From 2-02-FULL-47-50 sp964479045 (GTDB lineage Bacteria; Pseudomonadota; Gammaproteobacteria; Eutrophobiales; Eutrophobiaceae), in contig CAYZJI010000007.1 of assembly GCA_964479045.1 (NCBI GenBank), forward strand, positions 1 to 64,000: a stretch of DNA of 64,000 nt, read 5' to 3'. The notes under the pieces were generated by a model. That model was not told the origin of the DNA, made no database searches, and saw only the letters and a list, made by a program, of their open reading frames with translations. Shown here piece by piece: positions 44,759 to 52,556 of this stretch. Both the position numbers and the translations under genes were made by a program. Within the stretch, counting starts at the first letter, position 1. Each line of letters starts with the position of its first letter.

Positions 44759-45976
44759 TCAACCCTGGTCCAATCCGAATTCGGTATGCAGGGTACGCAC
44801 ACCCAGTTCCAGATATTTTTCATTCACCACCACTGAAATTTTTATTTCAGAGGTCGATATCATCATGATATTGATCCCTTCCCTGGCCAGCGCATTAAAC
44901 ATTTTGCTGGCAATCCCGGCGTGGGAACGCATCCCCACACCAACAACTGAAATCTTCACGATGCCGATATCTCCATTCACATCACGAGCGCCCAAACCGG
45001 CAGCTGTCTTTTTAAGTATAGCCAGTGCTTTCTCGTAATCATTACGATGTACGGTAAAAGTAAAGTCGGTCAGGTTATCCACCCCGACGTTCTGAACAAT
45101 CATGTCAACTTCTATGTTGGCCTCGGCGATGGGCCCAAGAATATTAAAGGCAATACCCGGCCGGTCGGGGACCCCGACAACCGTCAGTTTAGCCTCATCT
45201 TTATTATGAGCGATTCCGGAGATTAATGCTTGTTCCATGATCTGGTCCTCAGTTGTGATCAGTGTGCCCGGACCATCCTGAAAGGAGGATAGCACACGCA
45301 GATTTACGTTATATTTACTGGCAAATTCGACGGATCGAATCTGCAGCACCTTGGAGCCGAGGCTGGCCATTTCCAGCATTTCCTCGTATGTAATTCGATC
45401 CAGACGATGGGCTTTAGAGGCTATGCGCGGATCAGCAGTATAGACTCCATCTACATCTGTATAGATATGACACTCATCCGCCTTCAACGCTGCCGCCATG
45501 GCCACGGCCGTCGTATCCGAACCACCCCGACCCAGTGTCGTTATGTTGCCGTTTTCATCAATTCCCTGAAAACCGGCAATGACTACGATTTTACCTTCGG
45601 CGAGTGAGGCACGCACTTTGTCAGCATCAATCTCGAGAATTCGCGCCTTGTTAAAGGAATTGTCCGTCAATATACGCACCTGGGCACCCGTATATGACAT
45701 TGCCGGACAGCCGCGGGCTTCCAGCGCAATACTCAGCAAGGCAATCGTCACCTGCTCACCAGTAGACAACAACACATCCAATTCACGGCTGTTTGGGGTT
45801 TTGCAGAGTTCTTTTGCCAGTTTCAGCAGGCGATCGGTTTCGCCACTCATGGCTGAAACGACAACCACAAGGTCATCCCCGGCCTTGCGGGCCGCGATTA
45901 CGCGTTCAGCCACAGCATTGATACGCTCAATGCTGCCGACCGAAGTACCGCCAAACTTTTGCACAATTAATGCCAT
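44759..45976 (-). CDS. lysC: Aspartate kinase
   Basis: Aspartate kinase makes aspartyl phosphate for lysine, threonine and methionine. The 405 residues open ALIVQKFGGTSVGSIERI, contain the substrate region FQGIDENGNITTLGRGGSDTTAVA, and end with two ACT domains, the second including VKISVVGVGMRSHAGIASKMF. This is the monofunctional type with lysine/threonine feedback. It lies between alaS and csrA, a common gammaproteobacterial order. A 140-base palindromic element fills much of the gap to alaS. Confidence 0.96.
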   Translation of the reverse strand: MALIVQKFGGTSVGSIERINAVAERVIAARKAGDDLVVVVSAMSGETDRLLKLAKELCKTPNSRELDVLLSTGEQVTIALLSIALEARGCPAMSYTGAQVRILTDNSFNKARILEIDADKVRASLAEGKIVVIAGFQGIDENGNITTLGRGGSDTTAVAMAAALKADECHIYTDVDGVYTADPRIASKAHRLDRITYEEMLEMASLGSKVLQIRSVEFASKYNVNLRVLSSFQDGPGTLITTEDQIMEQALISGIAHNKDEAKLTVVGVPDRPGIAFNILGPIAEANIEVDMIVQNVGVDNLTDFTFTVHRNDYEKALAILKKTAAGLGARDVNGDIGIVKISVVGVGMRSHAGIASKMFNALAREGINIMMISTSEIKISVVVNEKYLELGVRTLHTEFGLDQG

Positions 45977-46064
45977 AAATACAGGATAACCTGCCTCAAA
46001 AAGCGGGCAATTCTAGCGGAAATGAATTGAATATGAAATGCCGGTTCTGCCCTTCCTGTAAAGG

Positions 46065-46204
46065 AACTGGCCGAAAAACGTTATGAGCGCAGGCCAGACA
46101 AGGCGAAAACCGGCGAGAAAGCGGAGTGTACACGATTAGTACATGAGCATTTCGAGCCGATTTTTAACGAAGTATGGCCCAGCGCAATAGTTTTTCGGCC
46201 AGTT
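46065..46204. mobile_element. 140-bp MITE-like palindromic element at the alaS 3-prime end
   Basis: The ends are inverted repeats: AACTGGCCGAAAAAC at 46065 and GTTTTTCGGCCAGTT ending at 46204. Within them further complementary blocks (GAGCGCAGGCCA/TGGCCCAGCGC and AAAACCGGC/GCCGATTTTT) surround a centre with paired GTAC. It ends 1 base before the alaS stop codon. Similar AAAACCGGCGAG-type palindromes occur in many gammaproteobacteria (from memory). No target duplication was identified. Confidence 0.7.
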
Positions 46205-46205
46205 G

Positions 46206-48809
46206 TTAGCCGAGTTGCTGGCGGATCCACTCTGGAACACTGGCCAGTGCTTCCGGCAGATGCGCCGGGTCGTTACCGCCAGCCTGGGCCAGATCAGGAC
46301 GGCCACCACCTTTGCCGCCCACTTTCTGGGCCACAAAGTTGACCAGTTCTCCGGCTTTAATGCGGTCAGTCTTGTCCTTGGTCACCCCGGCCACCAGACT
46401 GACTTTGTTGCCCTCTACCGCTGCCAATATCAGGGCGGCACTGCCGAGTTTGTTTTTAAGCTGGTCTACCGTATCGCGCAGGGATTTGGCATCAGCCCCC
46501 TCAAGCATACGGGCAATGACCTTGATGCCATTTACATCTATGGCATCTGCTGCCATATCATCACCGGCACTGCTGGCGAGTCTTGACTTGAGTTGTTCCA
46601 GTTCTTTTTCGAATTTGCGTAATTTATCCAGCTGTACGGAAAGTTTGTTTTCCAGATTGTCTGCGTCTGTTTTGAGAAGGTCAGACAGATGATCAATCTT
46701 TTGCTGGTTCTGCTCGATCCAGGCCAGTGCACCTTCACCGGTAACCGCTTCAATCCGGCGCACACCGGAAGCAATTCCACTTTCCGATATGATCTTCATG
46801 AGACCGATATCACCGGTGCGCTTGACGTGTGTACCACCACAGAGTTCACAAGAAAAACTTCCGCCGATTTTGAGCACGCGCACCGTGTCCTGATATTTTT
46901 CGCCAAACAGAGACATCGCGCCTGATTTCAGCGCATCCTCCAATGCCATCACATTGATCTCGGTTTCGACGTTTTCGAGAATCTTGTGATTGATCAGCCA
47001 TTCAATCTTTTTGATCTCATCTTCAGTCAATGGCGCGGTATGAGCAAAATCAAAACGCAACCGATCCGGCGCTACCAGCGATCCTTTTTGCACCACATGG
47101 GTGCCCAGCACATAACGCAAGGCAGCGTGTAAAAGATGGGTCGCGGAATGATTGCGTACGGTATTCAGGCGCGTGCGTTGATCCACTTTCGCAGTAATCT
47201 TCTGGCCCGGCCGTAATGTACCAGCCGTCAATTCGCCGATATGAATATGCGCCTTGCCCTGCTTCTGCGTATCGCGCACTTCAAATTTGATACCTTCCGC
47301 ATGCAGATCACCCTGATCACCTACCTGCCCGCCGGACTCGGCGTAGAACGGTGTAACATCCAGCACCACACCGCCGTGCTCTCCGGCCTTGATTTCAGAA
47401 ACAGTACGGCCATCCTGATAAAGAGCAGTGACCGTACATTCCTGTTCGAGAAATTCATATCCGCTGAATTCTGTGAGATGTTCAGCATCGGGAATGTTGG
47501 ACAGATCCATTTCAAATTTGCTGGCGGCACGGGCGCGTTCGCGCTGTTCTTCCATGGCCGTATTGAAACCATCCATGTCGAGCGTAAGCCCACGTTCACG
47601 CGCAATGTCTGCGGTGAGATCGACCGGGAAACCGTAGGTGTCATAAAGTTTGAAAACTTCCACTCCCGGAATCTGTTTGCCTTTCATTCGGGCGACGGCA
47701 CTTTCCAGGTGTTTAAGACCCTGCTCCAGCGTTTCAGCGAAACGTTCCTCTTCCTGTCTGAGTGCTTTCTCTACTGCATGTACAGCGTTATGCAATTCCG
47801 GATAGGCTGCACCCATGACGTCATCGAGTGGTTTTACCAGTTGATAGAAGAAAGGTTCCGTCAATCCGAGTTTATGACCGTGGCGGATGGCACGGCGGAT
47901 GATCCGGCGCAAGACATAACCGCGGCCTTCATTGGACGGCATCACACCATCCGCAATCAGAAAAGCACAGGAGCGGATGTGATCGGCAATCACGCGCATG
48001 GAGGTGATCTCTGCTTTCGGATTGTTGACCAGCGCCTTGATAGCCTTGATCAGATGCTGGAACAGATCGATATCATAATTATTGTGTACACCCTGCATAA
48101 CGGCTGCGATGCGTTCCAGTCCCATACCGGTATCCACTGAAGGATGCGGGATCGGTGTCAATGTGCCGTTGCTGTCACGATTGAACTGGGTAAATACGAG
48201 GTTCCAGATTTCGATATAGCGATCACCTTCCGCATCGGCGCTGCCCGGAGGGCCGCCTGGAATCTTCGAACCATGATCATAAAAAATTTCACTGCTGGGC
48301 CCACAGGGGCCCGTGTCGCCCATCGCCCAGAAATTATCTTTTTCACCACAGCGGCTGAAACGGTCTTTCGGTATGCCGATTTCCTTCAGCCAGATATCCG
48401 CCGCTTCATCATCATCCTCAAATACTGTGATCCACAATTTTTCTTTGGGAATTTGCAGGACCCCGGTCAGAAACTCCCAGGCAAACTGGATCGCTTCACG
48501 TTTGAAATAATCACCAAAACTGAAATTGCCCAGCATTTCAAAAAAGGTGTGATGGCGGGCCGTGTAACCCACATTTTCCAGATCATTATGTTTACCGCCA
48601 GCGCGCACACAACGTTGCGAACTGGTGGCGCGTTTGTAGCCCCGCTTGTCGATGCCGAGGAACACGTCCTTGAACTGCACCATGCCCGCGTTGGTAAACA
48701 ATAATGTCGGATCATTGGCCGGCACGAGCGGACTGCTCGGCACCACCTCGTGGCCTCTGGATTTAAAATAATCCAGAAATAATTTTCGTATGTCGTTACT
48801 GGTTTTCAT
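46206..48809 (-). CDS. alaS: Alanyl-tRNA synthetase AlaS
   Basis: AlaS charges tRNA-Ala. The 867 residues hold the catalytic domain (MKTSNDIRKLFLDYFKSRGHEVVPSSPLVP, then FTNAGMVQFKDVFLG), a tRNA-recognition domain and an editing domain with zinc ligands HSATHLLHAALR and SCELCGGTHV. The C-terminal coiled coil and C-Ala domain (GGGRPDLAQAGG) complete it. It is downstream of recX as in many gammaproteobacteria. The spacer to recX (48810-49131) carries hairpin-array element D. Confidence 0.98.
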   Translation of the reverse strand: MKTSNDIRKLFLDYFKSRGHEVVPSSPLVPANDPTLLFTNAGMVQFKDVFLGIDKRGYKRATSSQRCVRAGGKHNDLENVGYTARHHTFFEMLGNFSFGDYFKREAIQFAWEFLTGVLQIPKEKLWITVFEDDDEAADIWLKEIGIPKDRFSRCGEKDNFWAMGDTGPCGPSSEIFYDHGSKIPGGPPGSADAEGDRYIEIWNLVFTQFNRDSNGTLTPIPHPSVDTGMGLERIAAVMQGVHNNYDIDLFQHLIKAIKALVNNPKAEITSMRVIADHIRSCAFLIADGVMPSNEGRGYVLRRIIRRAIRHGHKLGLTEPFFYQLVKPLDDVMGAAYPELHNAVHAVEKALRQEEERFAETLEQGLKHLESAVARMKGKQIPGVEVFKLYDTYGFPVDLTADIARERGLTLDMDGFNTAMEEQRERARAASKFEMDLSNIPDAEHLTEFSGYEFLEQECTVTALYQDGRTVSEIKAGEHGGVVLDVTPFYAESGGQVGDQGDLHAEGIKFEVRDTQKQGKAHIHIGELTAGTLRPGQKITAKVDQRTRLNTVRNHSATHLLHAALRYVLGTHVVQKGSLVAPDRLRFDFAHTAPLTEDEIKKIEWLINHKILENVETEINVMALEDALKSGAMSLFGEKYQDTVRVLKIGGSFSCELCGGTHVKRTGDIGLMKIISESGIASGVRRIEAVTGEGALAWIEQNQQKIDHLSDLLKTDADNLENKLSVQLDKLRKFEKELEQLKSRLASSAGDDMAADAIDVNGIKVIARMLEGADAKSLRDTVDQLKNKLGSAALILAAVEGNKVSLVAGVTKDKTDRIKAGELVNFVAQKVGGKGGGRPDLAQAGGNDPAHLPEALASVPEWIRQQLG

Positions 48810-48831
48810 TGACGATATATAGTTTGTGAAA

Positions 48832-48979
48832 CCTCTGACAAGTCCGTCTTGGACTTATCAGAGGACGAAAAACAAAAATGTGATTTTTGTTTTTCTTACA
48901 TTGGTTCAATTGCTTGCGCAATCGAACAATGGCAATGCATCCATGCATCGCATGGAAACTCTGCTTTTGCAGAGTTTCC
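48832..48979 (-). repeat. Hairpin-array element D (alaS-recX spacer)
   Basis: Five consecutive hairpins in plus coordinates: CTCTGACAAGTCC/GGACTTATCAGAG (48832-48864), AAAAACAAAAAT/ATTTTTGTTTTT (48867-48895), a GCAA-type loop stem around AATTGCTTGCGCAAT (48898-48931), GCAATGCA/TGCATCGC (48931-48951), and GGAAACTCTGC/GCAGAGTTTCC (48954-48979). Element E has the same five in the same order. The remaining 150 bases of the spacer to recX hold no gene I can support. Confidence 0.8.
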
Positions 48980-49131
48980 TTATGAATCAGTGTTGACCCG
49001 CCAATGCGCCAGTCGCTGCCATTGTATCGGCCGCCGCATCATCCGGGCGGTTCAAGTCTGGGTGTGGAGTTTATATGAAATAGGCGGGCAATCGAGCATT
49101 TTTTAATCAAATCAGCTATAAAGACCCCTGT

Positions 49132-49569
49132 TCATTCTTTCAGTATCCGGCTGATGACTTCGCTGCCAAAACCGCGGCTGTAAAGAAAGCGGGATTGTTT
49201 TGCCTTGCCCGGAAGATCACCCGGAATGATTTTGCCGAATTTTTTTGCCCTTGCATCTTCCGCCAGCGCGTGCCAGTCAACCGAACCTGAATACAGGAAA
49301 GTATGGATCACGTCATGTTCCACACCACGCTGCCGCAACTCCTGTTCGATTTTGATCGGACCCTGCCCCTTGTTGATCCGGTGGTGAACAAAACTTTCGG
49401 TAAACCGTTCATCACTCTGCAACCCTTCCTGTGTAAGTTTCTCCAGCAATTCATTAATCAGGACATCATCTTTACAGGTGCGCGCGAGTTTATATTTCAG
49501 TTCCTTGCGGCTGTGTTCCCGGTTTGCCAGGAAGTCACAGGCACGCTGTAAAACTTCCTGGCGTTCCAT
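49132..49569 (-). CDS. recX: Regulatory protein RecX
   Basis: RecX binds RecA filaments and modulates recombination. The 145-residue protein is built of three-helix repeats with ALLAREHSRKELKYKL-type spacing (here FLANREHSRKELKYKLART), ERFTESFVHHRINKGQGPIKIEQELRQRGV, and a C-terminal RFLYSRGFGSEVISRIL. It follows recA after a 160-base spacer made entirely of hairpin-array element E. The separation from recA is wider than in E. coli. Confidence 0.94.
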   Translation of the reverse strand: MERQEVLQRACDFLANREHSRKELKYKLARTCKDDVLINELLEKLTQEGLQSDERFTESFVHHRINKGQGPIKIEQELRQRGVEHDVIHTFLYSGSVDWHALAEDARAKKFGKIIPGDLPGKAKQSRFLYSRGFGSEVISRILKE

Positions 49570-49581
49570 AATCTAGGCAAT

Positions 49582-49728
49582 CTCTGAATAAGTCCATCCA
49601 GGACTTATCAGAGGACGAAAAGCAAAAATGCGATTTTTGCTTTTCTTACATTCATCAAATGCTTGCGCATTTGATGAATGGCAATACATCCCTGTATCGC
49701 GGGAAGCTCTGCACTTGTGCAGTGCTTC
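49582..49728 (-). repeat. Hairpin-array element E (recX-recA spacer)
   Basis: It has the same five hairpins as element D in the same order: 49582-49614, 49617-49645, 49648-49680, 49681-49702 and 49703-49728. Stem bases differ with pairing kept: the A/T pair in AAAAACAAAAAT of D is G/C in AAAAGCAAAAAT here; CAATTGC of D is ATCAAATGC here. It ends 1 base before the recA stop codon. Confidence 0.8.
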
Positions 49729-49729
49729 C

Positions 49730-50785
49730 TCAGGCAATGATTTCTTCTTCATCTTCTTCTGCCGCCGCATTGATCACAGGAACAGCCGGCAGCAGCTTTG
49801 CTCTGATTTTTGTTTCGATCTCATGGGCGACTTCCGGGTTCTCTTTCAGATAGGCACGGACATTGTCTTTGCCCTGACCGATACGTTCACCGTTATAGGT
49901 ATACCACGCGCCGGATTTTTCAATAATCTCTTCCTTCACGCCCAGATCGATGATTTCACCCTCACGGGAAATGCCTTCGTCGTAAAGAATATCAAACTCA
50001 GCCTGTTTGAACGGCGGCGCCACCTTGTTCTTGACCACCTTGACCCGGGTTTCATTACCAATCACTTCTTCACCTTTCTTGATGGAGCCGATACGGCGGA
50101 TATCCAGGCGCACTGACGCATAGAACTTCAGCGCATTACCGCCGGTGGTGGTTTCCGGGTTGCCGAACATGACACCAATCTTCATGCGGATCTGGTTAAT
50201 AAAGATCACACAGCAGTTTGCGCGCTTGATATTACCGGTGAGTTTTCTCAGGGCCTGTGACATCAGACGTGCCGCAAGACCCATATGCGAATCGCCCATC
50301 TCACCTTCGATTTCTGCTTTAGGCACCAACGCGGCCACCGAGTCGATCACCACCAGTTCCACCGCACCGCTGCGGACCAGCATGTCGCAGATTTCCAGCG
50401 CCTGTTCACCGGTGTCCGGTTGTGACACCAGTAGTTCATTGATATTTACTCCGAGTTTCTCGGCATAGATCGGGTCCAGCGCATGTTCCGCATCAATGAA
50501 CGCACAGGTCTTGCCCTGCTTCTGCGCTTCAGCAATCGCAGACAACGATAATGTCGTTTTACCGGAGGATTCCGGTCCATAGATTTCAACGATACGACCA
50601 TAGGGCAGCCCGCCGGCACCGAGTGCAATATCGAGGCCCAGCGATCCACTGCTCACCGTTGGAATTTTGGCAACCGGCTGGTCACCCATCTTCATCACAG
50701 AACCTTTGCCAAATTGTTTTTCAATCTGGCTCAAGGCCATCGATAGTGCCCGTTTCTTGTCTTCTTCAAAGTTCGCAGTTGCCAT
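49730..50785 (-). CDS. recA: Recombinase RecA
   Basis: RecA is the strand-exchange ATPase and LexA co-protease. The 351 residues contain Walker A GPESSGKTT, Walker B LVVIDSVAAL, loop L1 EIEGEMGDSHMG, loop L2 INQIRMKIGVMFGNPETTTGGNALKFY and an acidic C-terminus (AAEEDEEEIIA). A textbook promoter (50856-50884) lies 71 bases upstream of the start codon. The recA-recX-alaS-lysC-csrA order is conserved, but the pncC/thpR genes often found beside recA are displaced by a 1.8-kb insertion. Confidence 0.99.
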   Translation of the reverse strand: MATANFEEDKKRALSMALSQIEKQFGKGSVMKMGDQPVAKIPTVSSGSLGLDIALGAGGLPYGRIVEIYGPESSGKTTLSLSAIAEAQKQGKTCAFIDAEHALDPIYAEKLGVNINELLVSQPDTGEQALEICDMLVRSGAVELVVIDSVAALVPKAEIEGEMGDSHMGLAARLMSQALRKLTGNIKRANCCVIFINQIRMKIGVMFGNPETTTGGNALKFYASVRLDIRRIGSIKKGEEVIGNETRVKVVKNKVAPPFKQAEFDILYDEGISREGEIIDLGVKEEIIEKSGAWYTYNGERIGQGKDNVRAYLKENPEVAHEIETKIRAKLLPAVPVINAAAEEDEEEIIA

Positions 50786-50855
50786 CTTGTTTCTCCCTTT
50801 CAGTTAAATGTGCTCACGAATGTGGGCTACCCCACGAATAACCCTGTTGACGGAA

Positions 50856-50884
50856 ACTATAGGCAATACTTTTAACAATGTCAA
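50856..50884 (-). promoter_or_regulatory. Sigma-70 promoter of recA
   Basis: On the minus strand TTGACA (50884-50879) and TATAGT (50861-50856) are separated by exactly 17 bases. The leader contains a GTGGG-GTAG-CCCAC hairpin at about 50822-50835. I did not find a canonical CTG-N10-CAG LexA box overlapping it. Confidence 0.85.
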
Positions 50885-50915
50885 TATTTTTTACTATGTT
50901 AGTATTTTTTACTAT
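50885..50915. promoter_or_regulatory. Candidate operator of the WYL regulator
   Basis: TATTTTTTACTAT occurs twice (50885-50897 and 50903-50915) with an 18-base period, and the palindrome TACTATGTTAGTA sits across their junction at 50892-50904. It overlaps the edge of the recA -35 and lies about 65 bases upstream of the WYL gene. Spacing near two helical turns suits a dimeric regulator. Confidence 0.5.
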
Positions 50916-50977
50916 ATAATACATTTTAATCAGGTTTTACAAGCTCCTGTATACTGGCCGAATTCAGAGCAAAAACA

Positions 50978-51850
50978 ATGCTTAACGAGATTAAATGGGC
51001 AACCCGACAGCGGCTCGAATATATCGAGCTGATGGCCTATTACACCGGTCTGGTGACCCGTAGCGGACTGGCCAAGGCCTTTGGCATCTCGGATGCGGCC
51101 GCCACCAAGGACTTGAAGCTGTATACCGATATCGCCCCGGAAAACCTGGTTTACCGGCATACGGTGTTTGGGTTCGTGCCTACTGCGAGCTTCAGGGAAG
51201 TGTTTGCGGATTTATCCCCGGCCACCGTCCTGCCCATGATAGAGGCCAATCTGACCGTGGTGGGAGGCCCGAGCCGGGACAATGCGGTATTTGGAATTCC
51301 GGTGGCGAGCCTCGCACTTCCAAACCGCCTGCCGGACAAACCGGTACTGGCGCAGGTCACGCGGGCGATCCACAACCAGAAAAAACTCAGGGTAAATTAC
51401 CATTCACTCTCAAAACGCACGGCTGAACAACAAAGAATTATTGAACCCCATTCACTGGTGAACACCGGCTTCCGCTGGCATGTACGTGCCTACAATGAAG
51501 AGACGTTTGATTTTCGCGATTTCGTGCTCTCGCGGTTTGAAGATGCGCAATGCCTCGATGATGCGGCGGAATCCAGCGCGCAATACGATGATGACTGGGT
51601 GGAGATCATTACCCTGCACCTCGCCCCGCATCCGAAACTGGATGAGAAAAACAAAACCAGCCTGTTGATCGACTATGGCGGGAAAGAGGGAATGATTGAA
51701 ATCAAAATCCGGCGGGCTTTAATCGGCTACCTGCTACAACAACTCTCGGTGGATACCACCAAGGATCAATCACTCAATCCCAATAAGTACCAGTTAATCA
51801 TTCTTAACCGCGACGAAATCGAACCGTTTGCTAGTTGGGCGTTTAATTAA
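50978..51850 (+). CDS. WYL-domain transcriptional regulator (BrxR/CapW-like)
   Basis: The 290-residue protein has an N-terminal winged helix (WATRQRLEYIELMAYYTGLVTRSGLAKAFGISDAAATKDL), a WYL domain (about 135-210, IHNQKKLRVNYHSLSK and LVNTGFRWHVRAYNEE) and a C-terminal WCX-like extension. This layout matches BrxR/CapW regulators that repress phage-defence operons. No BREX, CBASS or other defence gene lies nearby, so it is an orphan in this window. It is divergent from recA across a repeat-rich AT stretch, which may be its own operator. Confidence 0.85.
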   Translation: MLNEIKWATRQRLEYIELMAYYTGLVTRSGLAKAFGISDAAATKDLKLYTDIAPENLVYRHTVFGFVPTASFREVFADLSPATVLPMIEANLTVVGGPSRDNAVFGIPVASLALPNRLPDKPVLAQVTRAIHNQKKLRVNYHSLSKRTAEQQRIIEPHSLVNTGFRWHVRAYNEETFDFRDFVLSRFEDAQCLDDAAESSAQYDDDWVEIITLHLAPHPKLDEKNKTSLLIDYGGKEGMIEIKIRRALIGYLLQQLSVDTTKDQSLNPNKYQLIILNRDEIEPFASWAFN

Positions 51851-51856
51851 TAATTG

Positions 51857-51919
51857 GGAGAACGATTAAACTCATGGGCAGCGGCAAAGGAGCCGTCCAT
51901 GTGGAGTGATTTGTTAGCC
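51857..51919 (-). other. attC-like recombination site downstream of the cassette-like gene
   Basis: On the minus strand GGCTAAC opens the site and includes the stop codon of the membrane gene. A 63-base imperfect palindrome follows (ACTC..CATGG..ACGGC, loop TCCTTT, GCCG..CCATG..AGT), ending GTTCTCC where an integron site would show GTTAGCC. The right core box is degenerate, so the call is tentative. Confidence 0.35.
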
Positions 51920-52264
51920 ATACTTAAAATGTTCATAAAAATATAATACTGAAATTATACAAATTGTTATTAATATTGGCATTGATGTGAATACAACTGC
52001 ACCTAATTCTTTCTTTCTCTTAAAGCATATCCAAGCCAGGATTGTGAACACAATTATCCAAATAGGGTATGACCATATGCCTAATACTAACAAGAACGGC
52101 CAGTAAGAATGATAAGTTTCTTGGGATGCATATCCACCGCCAGCCATTATCGCTACAAATAGCCAAGGACCTAGTGAGAATAAATAAACTAACTGAGTAG
52201 AGAACAACCAAAATAAAACAGTTTTATTCCGTGTTAGCATTGAATTACCTATTGATACAGCCAT
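51914..52264 (-). CDS. Small polytopic membrane protein, cassette-like
   Basis: The 116-residue protein has three hydrophobic helices (about 15-40, 52-75 and 88-108) and many aromatic residues (WPFLLVLGIWSYPIWIIVF). I recognise no family. Its AT-rich sequence contrasts with its neighbours, and it is flanked by the inverted words GTTAGCCATAC and GTATGGCTAAC. Its stop codon lies in an attC-like core site. These traits resemble gene cassettes of chromosomal integrons, but no integrase is in the window. It is convergent with the WYL gene. Confidence 0.6.
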   Translation of the reverse strand: MAVSIGNSMLTRNKTVLFWLFSTQLVYLFSLGPWLFVAIMAGGGYASQETYHSYWPFLLVLGIWSYPIWIIVFTILAWICFKRKKELGAVVFTSMPILITICIISVLYFYEHFKYG

Positions 52265-52272
52265 GTGTGTAT

Positions 52273-52316
52273 GGCTAACTAGGCACTATGGAGCCAAAAG
52301 CTCCTTAATGTTATAT
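52273..52316 (-). other. Second attC-like site upstream of the cassette-like gene
   Basis: Read on the minus strand, a short palindrome GGAGC-TTTTG-GCTCC is followed by GTTAGCC, 9 bases ahead of the start codon. The left core box (ATATAAC) is poor and the site is shorter than usual, so this is weak by itself and gains weight only from its partner at 51857. Confidence 0.25.
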
Positions 52317-52332
52317 AGGGAATTGGGGCAGG

Positions 52333-52399
52333 CATTTTGAAAATCTCCTTATTATCAAATGACTAGGTAACTGTAGCGGATCTCGTTTCTGATATCCAG
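52333..52399. repeat. Copy 2 of the ~65-bp dispersed repeat
   Basis: It matches 35368-35434 over its whole length by eye, best in TTATTATCAAATGACT. A shorter echo (GTTTTGAAAATTCTGG) lies near 52548. It directly precedes the palindrome at 52401. Confidence 0.6.
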
Positions 52400-52400
52400 C

Positions 52401-52473
52401 CGTCATGCCGGGCCTGACCCGGCATCCAGTAGATAATTGTTTTGACTGGATTCCGGCTTTCGCCGGAATGACG
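52401..52473. repeat. Widespread proteobacterial intergenic palindrome
   Basis: The ends CGTCATGCCGG...CATCCAGT and ACTGGATTCCGG...GGAATGACG are inverted copies, each with its own small hairpin (CCGGGCCTGACCCGG and CCGGCTTTCGCCGG). This CGTCATxCCGG/TGGAT form is common between genes in many proteobacteria (from memory). Confidence 0.8.
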
Positions 52474-52556
52474 AATTTTTCCAAAACCAGGGATATTTAT
52501 CTCAATCATCAATTTTGAGACAGGCTCTAATAGAGACGTTTTGAAAATTCTGGAAT

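Noticed and set aside
50822..50960. LexA box for recA
   Set aside because: No CTG-N10-CAG could be found in the recA promoter region; nearby matches have wrong spacing.
52402..52473. Novel palindromic element
   Set aside because: Its CGTCATxCCGG/TGGAT form is very common between genes in proteobacteria, so it is listed as a repeat but not as a discovery.
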